This document shows positions 1 through 12,600 of a stretch of 57,956 nt of DNA, one piece after another. Both the position numbers and the translations under genes were made by a program. Numbering within the stretch: the stretch's first letter is position 1; every line of letters starts with the position of its first letter. The stretch comes from Parachlorella kessleri. Lineage: Eukaryota > Chlorophyta > Trebouxiophyceae > Chlorellales > Chlorellaceae. The stretch is taken from positions 1-57,956 of the forward strand of contig BBXU01000082.1 of assembly GCA_001598975.1 (NCBI GenBank), in the 5' to 3' direction. The notes beneath the pieces are model-generated. The model made no database searches, was not told the origin of the DNA, and saw nothing but the letters and a program-made list of their open reading frames with translations.

Positions 1-256
1 ATATACTATGCATATAGATCATACACATAAGTAATGCATGGCCAGGGGCCAGTCCCTGCCCCAGGCCGAGAATCGGACAGACGCGCTGGCGGCCTAGGGC
101 TGCAGGGGTGTAGTTCACTTTCTACAGGTGGTGGTGCATGCAAGGCTGCATCGCAAGGTGTGGGCTTGCGGTCTGCAGGTGCCCACACACACTCCTGACA
201 GTGTACCTGCCAACCCTCCCACACACTCCTCAACACCCTGCATCATTTGCTTGCAG

Positions 257-714
257 GACTCGTGGCGGGCCCTGCCCTTCACCTTCAACGCCCAGAAGGT
301 CATGAAGCTACACCACCCCGAGCTGTGGAGCCTGTCGGAGGTCAACATCATCCACTATGTGGATCATAAGCCTTGGTAAGTGAGCAAGCCCAGAGTGCAC
401 CAAAAGCCATTCCTGGGGGGTTAGCACCGTGGATATGGCACGTACCGACACCGGGGATGTCTGCCGCAACATGAGCTTGGATGATAAAGGATTTGCGGAA
501 CAGCAGTGCCTAACAGCGCCAACTGGACTTGCCACGCTGGCTGGCTCTCAACAGCGCCCACACCCGTGACCACAGGTGTTATCCTTATGCCTGCAGGGAT
601 CGGGAGTGCCCAGCCCACGCCCCCTACCAGGATCTGGTGGACCTGTGGTGGGGCATCTTTGAGGGCAGGCACCAGCCAGGGCCTCCAGCTATGCCGACCT
701 TCCACAGCTGCTAA
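257..714 (+). CDS. C-terminal exons of a GT8-type glycosyltransferase (5' part outside or unresolved)
   Basis: Two exons, 257-375 and 597-714, join in phase (tg|g making Trp) and end in TAA. The first reads in frame after a TTGCAG acceptor and contains LPFTFNAQKVM, then HHPELW and VNIIHYVDHKPW. The second gives DRECP, a DLWWGIFEG segment and stop. The order 'FN ... V-x-I-I-H-Y/F ... KPW' with an aromatic DLWW tail is typical of the C-terminus of glycosyltransferase family 8 (glycogenin, galactinol synthase and plant glucuronosyltransferase relatives), where the His-Tyr and Lys-Pro-Trp residues line the nucleotide-sugar site. The catalytic DxD and DGADQG motifs must lie upstream of this window or in exons I could not find between 1 and 256. 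The exact acceptor sugar cannot be told from this fragment. Confidence 0.7.
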
Positions 715-2208
715 CTGCTGGGGAACGGCAGGGAGCTTAGAGGAGGCGCCTTGCAGAGGCTGTACACCCAGCGTACTGCGATGCGTACCAGCAAGAAGTT
801 TGGGAAGGGTTTGGTGGCGAAGCCCAAATGACGGATGAAGGGCAAATGAGGAGACGCCTTGCCTGGGAAGGAAGAAGCATGACTGCTGTCCGGTCCTTGG
901 CCAGAATCCCTCGCCTGCCACTTGACATGGCGGGTTGTCTGAGTCACTGGCGGCACCGTATGTCCGAATTGGTCGCAGTGGCACGTAGCAAACTCAACTC
1001 CAGCAGTGGAACCTGGCTGCCTGACAGGGCTGTATGCAAAGGCATTCTTTGCAGCGCTCTGCAGTCCGAGTAGGCAGTGTGCAGCTGTGAACTGTCAGTG
1101 GCCTATGGAAGCAGTTGCCTAGGGGCCGCAGCCACTCGATTCAGCAGTTAGCTTGAGCATGTGTTATTTAGGAAGGGTGGCAGGTAATTCCAACAGTGTG
1201 GGGATAGGTTGTAGGTTGTTATTGCTTGCTCACATGTCTAGGTCAATGACCATACAGCACTGTCAAGCACTGTCCCTTGGTTTTCCTGTTTTCCCTTTGC
1301 CAGCCTCTTATCGGCCATGTGCTGCATGGCTTTTGCAAGCCTTGAAGTGGCTGGTGCAGGCAGGTGTTACTAACAGGGTGCCGTAACTGTCAGCTCTCAA
1401 GACAAGCTTGCAGATCTGTTCAGCGTCACATGCATACCCTGGCTGGCATTGGTGGCCTGGCACACTGGGAGCCAGGGGTTGACTGGTTGATGTAAAAAGC
1501 GGTCTGCAGTAAAAGTCTGTAGTTCGCTGGAGGTGGCAGGCGGTGCAAACAGAGGAACGACTCAGGGGCAACCTGTACTGACAGGGGCTGGATTTGTTCA
1601 TGTGGTGGCAGGCGGTGCAAACAAATGGAGGAGAGTTGAAGGGGCAAGTGCCATGGACATGGCGGGATGCAGTCATGCCCAGGGTCTTGCCTGAGTTTTT
1701 GGTAAAGGTGGCAGGCAATCTGAACCTCGAGTTGGGTGTGAACATAACTGGGTGCAGTTCTACACTGGGGCTTGCTTCGAAGATCTGTGTACATGCTACA
1801 CCACAACCGCGCTGCAAGCACCTTCGACTTTCATTCGTCAGGGCTGAGGGGCATTCAGTTGTAGTGCGCAACCTGCACCCCAGTCTGGGCTGGCAGGGAA
1901 GTTGCTGACCCTCTCGTCTAGGCGGATAAGTGTGCCCAATTACAGGCGTGGGCGCCCACAAGGGCGGCAACAGAAAGGACTAGCAAGCGAAAAACGGAGA
2001 CGGAGGAGAACAGGGGGGTTGTGTACGAGCACTCTTTCTTCTCGGGGAGGCGTGTGGCAGGCGCGCATGCAGAATCCCAGCACACCCAAAACTGTGCCGC
2101 AATGGCTGAATAAAAGCTGCTCAGATGCCTTCAGTAGGGACGCATCGTCCGTTAATAGCCGGGAGCGCCCGGGGCAGGCAGGCTCAAGGCACGGCCAGGG
2201 GGAGCTGC
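715..2208. other. Convergent intergenic region with repeat array
   Basis: This holds the 3' flanks of the + strand glycosyltransferase and the - strand LHC gene. I see no convincing coding exon. Most of its middle is occupied by copies of the dispersed composite repeat annotated separately. A TTACA (TGTAA on the - strand) at about 1940 could be the LHC polyadenylation signal. Confidence 0.5.
1532..1775 (+). repeat. Dispersed composite repeat, array 1 (three heads)
   Basis: The head GGTGGCAGGCGGTGCAAAC begins at 1532 and again at 1604, with a third diverged head at 1707. The first unit carries CTGTACTGACAGGGGCTGGA. The second carries a GGATGCAGTCATGCC...GGGTCTTGCCTGAG segment before the third head. 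Head-to-head spacing is 72 then 103 bp, the same order as in the array at 7699. Partial copies of the family lie nearby at about 1005-1045 and 1178-1200. Confidence 0.7.
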
Positions 2209-4645
2209 TTAGTTGGCCAGGGTGGCGGACAGAGCCCACAGGTTGTTGCCGGGGTTGGACAGGTGGTCGTTCAGGTTCTGCAGCAGCAAACACACCCACA
2301 CTCTTTTTAGGTTTTGCCCGAGCCAGAGCTGTGCAGAGGGCGCAAAGGGCAGGCTTGCAACAGCACCTGGACCCTTAGCTCAAGTTTGGCTGCAATGAGG
2401 GCAGTCCCAACCCACTTGGCAGCCATCCTATGTTGTCAGGTGCGTACCAAGACAAGTCATGCAGGCGGGCAACCTCTGCTGTGAACCGTGATTCGTAAAC
2501 AACTCTTCCACGCTAGGTAGTTTTGCTGAATCATGCAACCACACCTCAGACATCATGGCACCCACATCCCCAGGTATGTGTGCAGGCGCACCCTTGTTAC
2601 CATAACTACAAGCAGTCCCAACACACACCTCGATGGGGCCCTTGCCGGTCACAATGGCCTGCACGAAGAAGCCTAGCATGGAGACCATGGCCAGGCGGCC
2701 GTTCTTGATCTCCTTCACCCGCAGCTCGGCGAAGTTGTCGGGGTCGTCAGCCAGGCCCAGGGGGTCAAAGGATTCGCCTGCAGCAGGGGGTGCACAGGGG
2801 GAGGGGGCATGAGGCTGATTGGGGCGGCCTAGTGGCACAAGCCTTGCCTGGAGCAGTCCATCTTTGACCACCACAATAACAAGGTGGGGTGTCTCTGGCG
2901 GGGGCTGGGAGTCACCCCTATGCACCCCACGCAGCCCCGCGGTTACACCAGCGCACAGACCAGAGTAGGAACCATCAGCAAGGGAAGGCATTTCGTTAGG
3001 GTTCAGCTCAAAGTACACTGGCCAGGGGGTGGTGTAAGGGTCTACCCATGGCAAATGCTCACCGGGGTACACGGCGTCCAGGCCAGTGCCCGCGGGGCCG
3101 CCGTTGATGCGGTAGCCCTCCACAAAGGACATGAGCACAACCTGCACCAACGGGGGTAAATAGTGTGAAAAGCAAAGTCTTCAGCAACACCCCGCCTTGC
3201 ACCAGGCAAGCTGACGAAGCGCTCCATGTGACCTTGCGTCGCAGTCTTCCAGCAATAAAGAGTACACCTATTGAAGTGCCAAGGATGCGAGTGACCAGCA
3301 CGACAGCCTTGATGCCACGGTGTGGATGTTGAAATGCCGCGCTACCGTAGCTAAACCAGCCCTTCCCCAGGTGCTGTCAGTACATGCGCTGGTGTTTTGA
3401 TGCCCCTCCCTTCCCTGCTACCTACCTGGACAATGAGGGTGGCCACAATGCTCTTGGCATTGATCAGGCCATCCACACCCAGGTACTGGATGCCCTCGGG
3501 GGCAAAGATCTGGGCGCCAGCCTTGAACCAGGGCACGTGGTTGGTCTGGTCAAGCAGCTCGGGCACGACGCAGCCCAGCGCGCCAAGCATGGCCCAGCGG
3601 GCATGGATCACCTGCACAAGCGAGCAACGGAAGGCTGCATTTAGGGCGCGTGAGCTCGGAGCGTGCCCTATGCTGCAAGTTGGGTGGGTTGTGTGTGCAG
3701 CGAGCTGGGAGTTATGCAAGCGAGGGCGGGCTGTAGGTGCGGTGCGGCACCAGGGCAGCGGACAAGCAGCCTGACGCTGGCAACAAAGCGTGCCGAGCGT
3801 GCCCCGCGCCTGCACCCCTGCAGCTGGCGAGGTTTCAGCCTGCACAGCGCACCTCAATCTCCCTGTAGCGGGAGAAGGTCTCGGGATCGGCGGACAGGCC
3901 GGAGGTGTCCCAGCCGTAGTCGCCAGCGAACTCACCTGCACAGCAAAACAAGTAGAGGCAGTCAATACACCTGGCTTGCAGCACACCACCTCTGGCGGTG
4001 CTGGCTAGGCATCAAGAGTGTGCAGCATGGGCTTGCATGCTAGGATAAGGCTAAGATACGGTCGCAGTCCATCAACACGCTGAGCGCTTAATCGCTGTTC
4101 GACCAATAAACGAAGCGCCAAACGCAGCGGATCAAAGCTGGTGACCACGCACCCTTCAGGTGGCTCGGGGGCTCGGGGCTGTAGGGGCCCAGGAACAGGG
4201 GCCTGTTGGGGCCGTACCACTCCACGCCACCCTTCTGCGAAACCAGAAGGAGGAGTCATGAGAAGAAATGCGTCAACAGTGACCTTCAACGCAAGCGCAA
4301 GCAGCACCGGACAACTCCACCGCGACCAACTAATCCCGCTCGGCAGCACCTTGGGGGCGACCTTCTTTGCGGTCTTGATGGCCGCCTTCTTCACGGTCTT
4401 CGCTGCCTGCTTTGCGGTACCCTTAACGGTACCCTTGACGGTGCCTGCAGGGAGCATGGAGAGCATGAGACCGAGGCGTCGAGGGCACCAAACCGGGGGC
4501 CAAGCTGGCCGAGCCAATACCAAAATTCTGTGTACAGGCCAGATACGAATCATGAGAGGCTTGCCAAGATAGAGGGCCCAAGATAAAGGTGCGGTGGGGC
4601 CGACTCACCCTTGGCAGTCGCTGCGAGAATCTGGAGAGCCACCAT
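2209..4645 (-). CDS. Chlorophyll a/b-binding protein of LHCII (LHCBM type)
   Basis: Major thylakoid antenna protein that binds chlorophylls a and b and xanthophylls and feeds photosystem II. Eight exons (4609-4645, 4350-4444, 4153-4234, 3853-3935, 3426-3611, 3063-3141, 2629-2777, 2209-2277) join in phase to 259 aa. Visible landmarks are the trimerisation motif [17 protein letters not shown], helix [15 protein letters not shown], the segment [20 protein letters not shown], and helix [11 protein letters not shown] followed by [13 protein letters not shown]. The last exon gives a short helix-D-like tail that ends ATLAN. The ATG at 4645 is the only one that fits exon 1 ([12 protein letters not shown]); the leader is short. 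The N-terminal region is rich in Lys and Ala with a doubled TVKG. Family membership is certain; which LHCBM isoform is not. Confidence 0.95.
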
Positions 4646-5771
4646 CTTGTTTCTGCCTGGGGGAGTGGGCCTGGGTAGAAACCAGTGGAGGACTGGCTAT
4701 CTGGAGCCCCAAGCACACTATATCGAGCAGGCAAGCGGGAAGGGATCTGCACGTTATCCTATCCCCGCCAAGGCGCCGAGTTTGAAACAAATCGGCTGAT
4801 CGGGTGCCAAGCGGTGTGCCTGGATTGATAGGTAACGAGGTATTTAATGTCCCTGTGTAAAGGGTTTACTCAGAAACAGGCGGTGGGGTCGGGGGCCCTG
4901 ATATGACAGGGTTGCAATCAGCAAGTGCTGACTGCTCAACTGGCTCGTGGCTGGAACGAAACCCTTAAGCATCTCGTTTGTGTATGTTGGCTTGTCGGGG
5001 GATCAGATGAGACATATAGCTGTAAAGCTGACAGAGGTGGAGTTGCAGGTGGCTTGCCTCAGTGTCTGAGTCTGCTGTGCGGGGTGTAGCATGGGCATGG
5101 GAAAGCAAAGCTTTTTGATGAATCCAGGGAGCTACTGGGCTTACACAACGAGTGCCATAAAATGAATGCCCCCTTGTCTTGTCGATATTTCATATCTTCA
5201 GTCCAGTGGTTGCAATAAATGAATGGAATGAAGCAGTCGCGCAGACCGTGTTCGAGCTTACATGAGGAGTCCTGCAGGGCGGTAAAAGGGCCAGCAGACT
5301 AGAGGAGGCGTGTGGGGGCTAGGCGCAGAAAGTGTAGCAGTTCGCTGGAGTATGCACTTCAAAGATACCCCAGCAACACTGACCATACACGAGTCCAAAG
5401 ACAAAGCACTGCAAGCCAGACAAGTGCAGCAAGAAGCAGTGATGGCCGTGCCCAAGCAACCTTTTGCAGCACCTGGCCAAGGCTAGTCCACTCTAACGGC
5501 GTACCGCCACCCAACTAGCTGCCGTGGGGACAACTTGGCCAAGGCAAGGCTGCGACTCATTCAGGCCAGCGACTGCCAACCAGCACCGACTTTATCAATG
5601 TCCCAACCAAGTGCGAGTCTGAATGTGTGTAATCAGTGCCACGAGGGCTGGCCGGCCTGCAGCCAGTAACCCATTCGAAGAGGGCTATAAGACACAGAGC
5701 GCAAGCATACAGCCGTGCCAGTATTCTGGGCCGTGGGTGGGTTAAGGTTCCCAGCTCTGGCTAGCCTGGCC
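4646..5771. other. Intergenic: LHC promoter and SDR 3' flank
   Basis: About 1.1 kb between the LHC start (4645, -) and the SDR stop (5772, -). It should contain the LHC promoter and the SDR 3' UTR. No reading frame here shows coding character. A TTACA at 5254-5258 (TGTAA on the - strand) may serve the SDR transcript. Confidence 0.4.
4718..4725 (-). promoter_or_regulatory. Possible TATA element of the LHC gene
   Basis: GATATAGT on the - strand lies about 75 bp upstream of the LHC start codon. The position suits a TATA box, but no transcription start is known and an AT-rich octamer is weak evidence. Confidence 0.25.
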
Positions 5772-7215
5772 TCAGCTGTCCTTATCTGGCTGCAGCCCCT
5801 TGAAAAGTGTGCGCAATTGTTCCTCAAGCGGGGGCACAGAGGAGCCTCCGCCTGGTGCTTTACTGGTCAGTTCCAGGGTGACATTCTGGGCTGCTGGGTC
5901 GCTCAGCGCTGCTACGCATGCCGCAGCCACCTCAGCACGAGTCACCTGCCCGGTGGACTTGTCACCTTGATCTGCGAGGGCAGCATGAACTACACAGCTG
6001 TGGAGGGCAGTCCTGCTTTAGTCCTGCCTGACTCTCAGGTCATGGTGAGGGGCCACATGCGCGCTTGCCTCATTAACCTAGTAACCAAGGTGTCAACATA
6101 CAACCCTGCTGCTGAGTATCCAGGTTCCCAGATCCCACTGGCAGCGGCACCATACGCTGCTTGCATACCTGCTACAAGCTCTGCCTGCCCAGCTGCGCCA
6201 TTGTTAAGCCGACCAGGGCGTATGATGGTATATGGGACTCCGCTTCTGCGGAGAAGCTCCTCCCCTGCAAGTGATAGCAGTGCTTGCTCAGCTTGCTGGC
6301 AACACAGATGGTGGCAAGGTATGTGAGCTTGATATCAGAACCTAGTACCTGTCAGAGGTTATGCTAGGCTGAGCTTGCCAATGCCCTCGCTTGGTGGCCA
6401 GCAACATAAGAAGTGAGTTGCATGGCCAGAAAGCTACTTGGCCATGAACAAGGTAGTTGCCTGGCCACAAGCTGTCACCTTTCCACTTTGCATCCAGCTG
6501 GCCGCGGGCCACAATGCTGTTGAGCATGATGCGGATTGGGTGGAAGCGGCGGGCCGGGGTTACCAGGCCTGATGACACCAGCACTACCCGCTGGAAGCCG
6601 CCCAGATCCTTAGCAGCTTGTGCCACGTTCCCTACACCCTACACACAACTTACAGCAATCCAAGGCTTGCTGTCGGGAGGCTTGACTAAAGCAGCAGAGC
6701 CACGGGCTGGAAAAGCAGTGTGCAATGCGAATCGCTGCACCATGTCGGCAGGCGTTCTGATGGGCAGAAGTACCTCGAAGTCCACGTCCTGCACCGCCTG
6801 TTTGCCCTTCCCGGCAGCGGCAAATATGGCTCCAGAGCAACCCAGGAGTGCCTGCCGCAGGGACTCCTCGTTGGTAACATCGCCTTGAACTACCTCAAGC
6901 CAGTCACTTTTGAGGGCACCCAAAGTGTTTGCTTCTTTCTCTGGGTTGCGCACCACAGCCCTGAGAGGGGGAGCAGAGACAGGCAGAGGGTCAAAACGGC
7001 TACCCACCACCGTTCAACGATCGGGTTTGCCAGCGACAAAGGAACGATCAACGTGCCTTGGCCTCGATACCGCCTCTGCACACCGCGCCACACATCCCAG
7101 AGGATCATGAACACCACAGCTTCAGCCAGTACCTGACGCTGCGGCCCTGCTCAAGGAGTGTCTGCACGCAGGCCAGCCCCGTTGGGCCTCCAGCCCCTAA
7201 AACAGCAACAGACAT
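5772..7215 (-). CDS. Atypical short-chain dehydrogenase / NAD(P)H-binding protein
   Basis: Five exons (7133-7215, 6774-6960, 6479-6638, 6169-6264, 5772-5971) close in phase to 241 aa. The protein opens MSVAVLGAGGPTG, a GxGGxxG Rossmann turn at residues 7-13. It continues with VVRNPEKE (the arginine loop that often selects NADP), VVQGDVTNEES, GAIFAAAG, then RVVLVSSGLVTP, FHPIRIMLN, AKWKGEELLRRSGVPYTIIR and PGRLNN. This is the pattern of atypical SDRs of the NAD(P)-binding-10 group found widely in plants and algae. In such proteins the YxxxK pair is modified, so it may be a regulator, chaperone-like protein or reductase rather than a classical dehydrogenase. The start is an ATG directly before the Rossmann strand and no plastid leader is visible. 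Substrate unknown. Confidence 0.85.
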
Positions 7216-9610
7216 CTCGACACAGATGGCTTACGCGAGGGAAGGCTTGTCGTGGCCACAGCAAGCAACGTTCTTTGGCTCCACGTGGATGTAGGTTGAC
7301 CGATCAGCTGGTGCACCATGGTGGCATTCGAGTGAAAGCTTACTCACAGTGACGTGGATGCCAGGTTGGAGGCGCCGTTGGATCCTTGGGGCGGGGCTTC
7401 CACAGCGCATGGCCACTATGCATAGGCTCAAGGAAACCGGCAGAAAGGTTGTTAATGCCAAGGGAGATGAGATCAGTGAGATGGGCATCTGTTCTTTTAA
7501 CCCTGCTATTAGCCAGAGGCTATCAGTTTGCCGGACAGCTGCAGAAAAACTTTGTTGTTGGCGGACAGGTGCTGCTATTGATGGCGTTTTAGGGTTGAAG
7601 TGTATCTTGGTCTCTTGGAAGTGCACATCAGGAAGGGGTCAGCAGTTTTGCGGGTGGCACCTGCGTCAGTAAGTAGACGGTATGCTGTGATTGGTAGAGG
7701 TGGCAGGCGAAGCGAACGGAGAGGAAGTAGGGTGTACTGGACTGCAGAGCTGGATGCAGTTATTAGTAAGAGTGGCAGATAGTGCGAATATGGTGTGAGA
7801 GCTGGGCTGTACTAAGAGGACTGGATGCACAATGCGCCATTTATGCTTTGGGTCTTGCCTGAGCCACTTGGTGGCAGGAGGTGCGAAGAGAGGAAATGTT
7901 TAACCCGAAAGGACAGCGGCTGGACTTCGCGTTCTGGAAACACTCACCACTCCTCATTTTACCACAAAGGGATGAGCTGCCTGGCATGCCTCAGTGGGTT
8001 CAGTAAAGGCCCTCCTGACACAGCATAAAACGTGCAATCAGGGTCAACAGGGAAAAGAGCAGACGTACGCAAAAAGAACAATGACAGTAAGGTAGGGCCA
8101 TGGTTCATTGAGGGGCAGTGCCACAGACACGCTCTAACTTCCGCAGGCAAAAGCACGACGCACGAGCAGAGCCTCCACAAGCCAACCAGGCCTGGCACAG
8201 CATGCAACGCTCGGCAGCACTGGTGCAAGAATCGGAAAGGCAGACGACAAAGCAAGCTACCAACCAAACGACAGGAAGACACTCCCAAAAGCCAGCCCAA
8301 ACACCACTCCATGCGCAGAACGAGCTGCAAGCGAGCCCCCACTGCTAATACCGGATACCAGCGAACAAGGCCGGCAGCGCCGCCATAGACAGATATTTCA
8401 CGAGACCAAAGTAAACTCTCTAACTAAATGGCCCCCAGGACACGGGGCAGGCAACGGAAGAGCAGAAGGGTAGCTTATGTGAAGGCTTCCTGGCTGCCCT
8501 CTCGAAAACACAGGATCCCTCATCCGATTTAGGTATGTCCAAGAGTGTCACAGGCAGCATCAGAGCGGGCTCGCATTACCAAAGCCTGGCAGCCTCGCAA
8601 CCTTGCAAACAGCATGCCAATGCTGTTGTATGCCCACACCATCACAGCAAGTCACACTGAATGCAGAAAGCCACAGCAAGCAGGCTCGAATGGCAGAAAT
8701 GCCACCAAGCCTATACACCCGGCAACTTAGCGGCAGGCTGAGGCATCTACCCAGACACCCGTACAGAGCTTGGACTCATGCGCGGACTGCCTGCATAGAA
8801 GGGAAGACTGTCCCACTGCGCGAGGGAGGAAGACGATGGGACGGTGGCAAAACACCGATAACATACACGCTAGCACGCACTGTCGCCCCCTCAGGAATGA
8901 GCGGCGCCGTCATATCAAAGCCGCAGGTAAGCAGCATCTGCACGCTCGCAAGTAAGCGGGCCCCTGGCCCTCCCCTCAGAAAATCGTAGGTAGACGCAGG
9001 CACCAGCCAACTGGTGGCCCAAATAATCGCTTGAACTACACAGCCACATCCCACCAACTCCGCCTGGGTTTCGAGGCATGGGGCAGCTCCAAAGTGCGCC
9101 CAACGCCACACCAACCCAGACGCCGGGTTGCGGTCTAAAAGACAACATTCAGAAGCAGGGTGACCTTTTATGTAACAACCAATAAAATAGCACACAAGGT
9201 ACCCCCTCCCCATGCATTCGGCTTGAGTAACACAGCCTTGCCTCACTACTGCTTGTCAGAATAGCTCCATGCGCACGTCAGCCGGCAGCCCAGCACGCCC
9301 TGCCGGCCACAGCAACCTTTGCCCAAATACCAACATGTGGCCTACCGATAACACCTTCCCGGTCAAACACCCACAGGCAAAGTAACAACCAGGCGTGGCG
9401 ACCAAGCCAAGCTCGCAAAAAGACTCTGTTCACTGTGCAAATGCGGCACTCAATCACACAAACCTCACAACTACGCGGCGCGCACCCATGCGACCCTCGT
9501 CCAACAGAACCCCCTTCAACCCAGCAAAGCTTGACGAGAGCACCTCGCTCACATAGACAGCGCTTGTGCTTCTGTCGAGGCATACAGAGCCGCAAGCGAC
9601 CCAGTGCAGC
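7216..9610. other. Long intergenic region without a recognised gene
   Basis: 2.4 kb between the SDR start and the stop of the RNA-binding protein. It holds the SDR promoter, the second array of the composite repeat (7699-7890), and then A/C-rich sequence that is probably 3' UTR of the downstream - strand gene. Open frames here, such as 8776-9246 on the - strand, have no domain signature, so I annotate none. Confidence 0.4.
7699..7890 (+). repeat. Dispersed composite repeat, array 2 (three heads)
   Basis: Heads begin at 7699 (GGTGGCAGGCGAAGCGAACG), 7771 (AGTGGCAGATAGTGCGAA) and 7870 (GGTGGCAGGAGGTGCGAA), spaced 72 and 99 bp. Unit 1 ends GAGCTGGATGCAGTTATTAG; unit 2 carries CTGGATGCAC...GGGTCTTGCCTGAG. 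The order and spacing match array 1, so the arrays share one ancestral composite unit. Confidence 0.7.
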
Positions 9611-12600
9611 TTAGAAGCCCATGGCACCGCCGGCGTGCCCGCTGCCCTCAAACGCCAGAGCGGGCACCATGTCTGGCACCAGGCCCGCCCCTGCTGCATG
9701 CCCGCCCAGGGGCGTTCCATCAACCGACAGCACCACCTCGTCCTGCAGAACCACAGCAAGCAGCCGTTGCTGGCCGGGTGCCGCCACACCACCTAGGCAA
9801 CCCAGGTGGTACAGCGGTACAGTGGCGCACATGTATCTTCACTGACAGCACAGCCGGATCCTGTGTCCCCCCCACAGGAGGTAGGCAACGCCGCCAGAGG
9901 ACTTTGCCTGGGTTGGAGCCCTTAATATAGCACCACCAACCTCGTACGATGACAGCGGCAGCACAGGCAGTAAGCAGCAGCTGCTGACGGGGGTGCGCAC
10001 CTGGCGAGGAACCGCCGAGTCTATGGCCACAATGGAGCCCTTAATTTGGTGGGGCCCATGGGCCACAACTCGCTGGATGGCTGCCTCCGTCTCAAAGGTC
10101 ACAAAGCCAAAGCCGCGGTGCTCGCGCTTGTTGTTTTTGTCTGCGCAAGGCACCAAGGAGGGGGGTGGGCGAGTGGCGGCCGACACATTCTGTGCGGAGG
10201 CGCCACCATTGGTGCGCTGTAGCAGGCTAAGAGGTCAAGAGCTTAGACAAGCAAGGGGATAACCTCAGGGTAAGCCACCAACCGCACAGAACACACGCCA
10301 TCCATGCACACTAACCTTCTGCCATGACCCCCACAAAGCCAGCATGACCCGGAACAAAAACCCCTGGAGCTCACCCCTGGGCAGGTAGACATCCATGACA
10401 TAGCCAAACCGGATGAAGTAGTCCTTCACGTCTTGCTCGCTCGTGTCCTTGTTGAGCTTGCCCACAAAGATGCGCGGGCCTGGAGGGAGGACAGGCAGCG
10501 CAGCAACACACACCTTGGCCAGTGCGCCAGACTGCCATAAACGCGGACCCCAACTGGACAAGATAACATCCCATCAACAGCATGCACCTTGGGGCTCTGC
10601 TTCCAACCACGCGTCCGTGCTGCCCACCCAAGATAGCACAGCAAGAACATAGGCCTGGCACCTGGCAAACACCTGCGCAGAGCTGGTTGCAGCCTCACCT
10701 GCGCGTGCTGAGGCCGGTCCTATGGTGCCCTGCACTGAGGGCATGCTTGCACTGGGGCGCATCGGCGGCAGCCCCGCCGCCGCAGCCGCCGCAGCGTGCC
10801 ACCCGCCCGGCAACGGCGGCTTGCCCACGCCAATTTGCTGCTCCTGCTGCTGTTGCTGCTGCTGGGCCAGCAGACCCACCAGGTCGTTGTGGGAGGAGCC
10901 GCGGCTCAGCGACAGCTGGCCCATGCTGGGGCTGCTGCGCAAGATCGCCGCCGCGCTGCCGGCCGTGGCGGGCGGCAGCCCGCCGCCTCCGGCGGCCGCG
11001 GCCGCCGCCGCAACGGCGGCATTGGCGCTCAGCAGGCTGATAAGCTGCGAGGGGCTTGAGGTGTCCAGCGCACCTGCTGAGCTGGGGACGCCGGCGCCAG
11101 CAGCGCCCAGCTGTAAGGCAGCAGCCTGTGCCTGTGCCTGGGCGTGTGCCTGTGCCTGCACCTGCGCTTGTGCCTGCGCCAACTGCGCTTGCAGGCCCAT
11201 GAGAGAGCCTAGGTTGCCATGTGAGCCGTACGAGGCCAGGCTGGGCAGAGCCTGCGGCGGAGCAAGAAATGGGGCCGTCAGTGCAGCGCAAGTGTCACAG
11301 CTACGGATTGTCCAATGCCAGCAGCGATCGACGCACGCGCCACCACCCAATCCTGCTTCAGTAACCAGCTCAAAGACATCGCCAACCTGTCAGAGCTCAC
11401 GAGAAGCAATAGACACATCATATCAAACAGCCCAGTCCAGCAAGAACATAACCAGAAAGAGGCCACCAGCACCCCTTCAAGATGCAAAGAATAGACGGCC
11501 CGAGAATGGAGCGAGCCATTGAAGAGCCCGTACTGTCAAATATCGGTCAGCTGCAGGATACGAGCACCATTGGCAGGGCATTGTTGTAAGGCTACACACC
11601 TGCTGATAGGCAGCCGACATAGACTCCGGGGAGGAGCTAGGCGGCCGCTGCGGCGGCGAGCTAAACATGGCCGGCAGGCTGGGGTGACTCATGCGGCGGT
11701 CGCCCAGCGAAGCGTGCCCAGCGCCCCCGGCGGCTCCAGCCATCCCTCCAAGCACAGACTCGCCGCCAAAGCGGGGAGGTGAGGAAGGCAGGCCCCCGCC
11801 TCGGGGCGCGCCCCCCATGAAGGCAAAGTGGCTGCCCCCGTGGCCGCTGCCCCCCAGCAGCTGGAGGTTGGGCTGGGACATGCTCAGCCGCCCGCTAGAC
11901 TGCGCCACGGCAGTGAGTGATGCAAGCTTGGAGGCCCTCTCACGGGTCAGAGCACCATCCCATACTAATGATCATACCTGATTGTTTGCCCGGTCCCATA
12001 GCTGGTTAGTCTCCAGCAAGCATCAGTGCTGCATAATGCTGGTGCGGTTTGCAATCCAAGCCCCTAAGCAACAACCACCACCGCCTTGCATTAGGCGCTG
12101 GCTGAAACCGGAGCACCCCAGAGGAACAGCAACTAACACCAAACCCAAGCCACCCCCACCTCTGCAGCAGGACACCAATGTTCAACAAATATCACCCCAT
12201 CCCAGGCAACCACCACTACCCCACGCGGCCAGCTGCCAAGGCATCACCCACACCCACCTGCAGTAGCAGGGAGGACTTCTCCTTGGGAGTGGCCCTGTCT
12301 ATAGCGATCTCATTGCCGTTGAGGGTGTGCGTTTGACTCATCACGCGCTCCACAGCCGAGGCGGTCGCATACGTGACAAAGCCAATGCCGCGGTGGCCCT
12401 GCTTGGATGGGTCCTTGGGCATGTACGCGTCTTGGACAGCCCCAAACTGCACAAGGGCACAAAGAAACGCCTGAATTGTCAGAAGCCAGAGACGGTAGGC
12501 CCGAAGGGCAGGTGTCGCCTTGCTACTGCCCACTACATCCCTTTACATGCATGTGGGCACAGCACGTCAACCCAATCCCGCAACTCACGGCCCGGGCTTG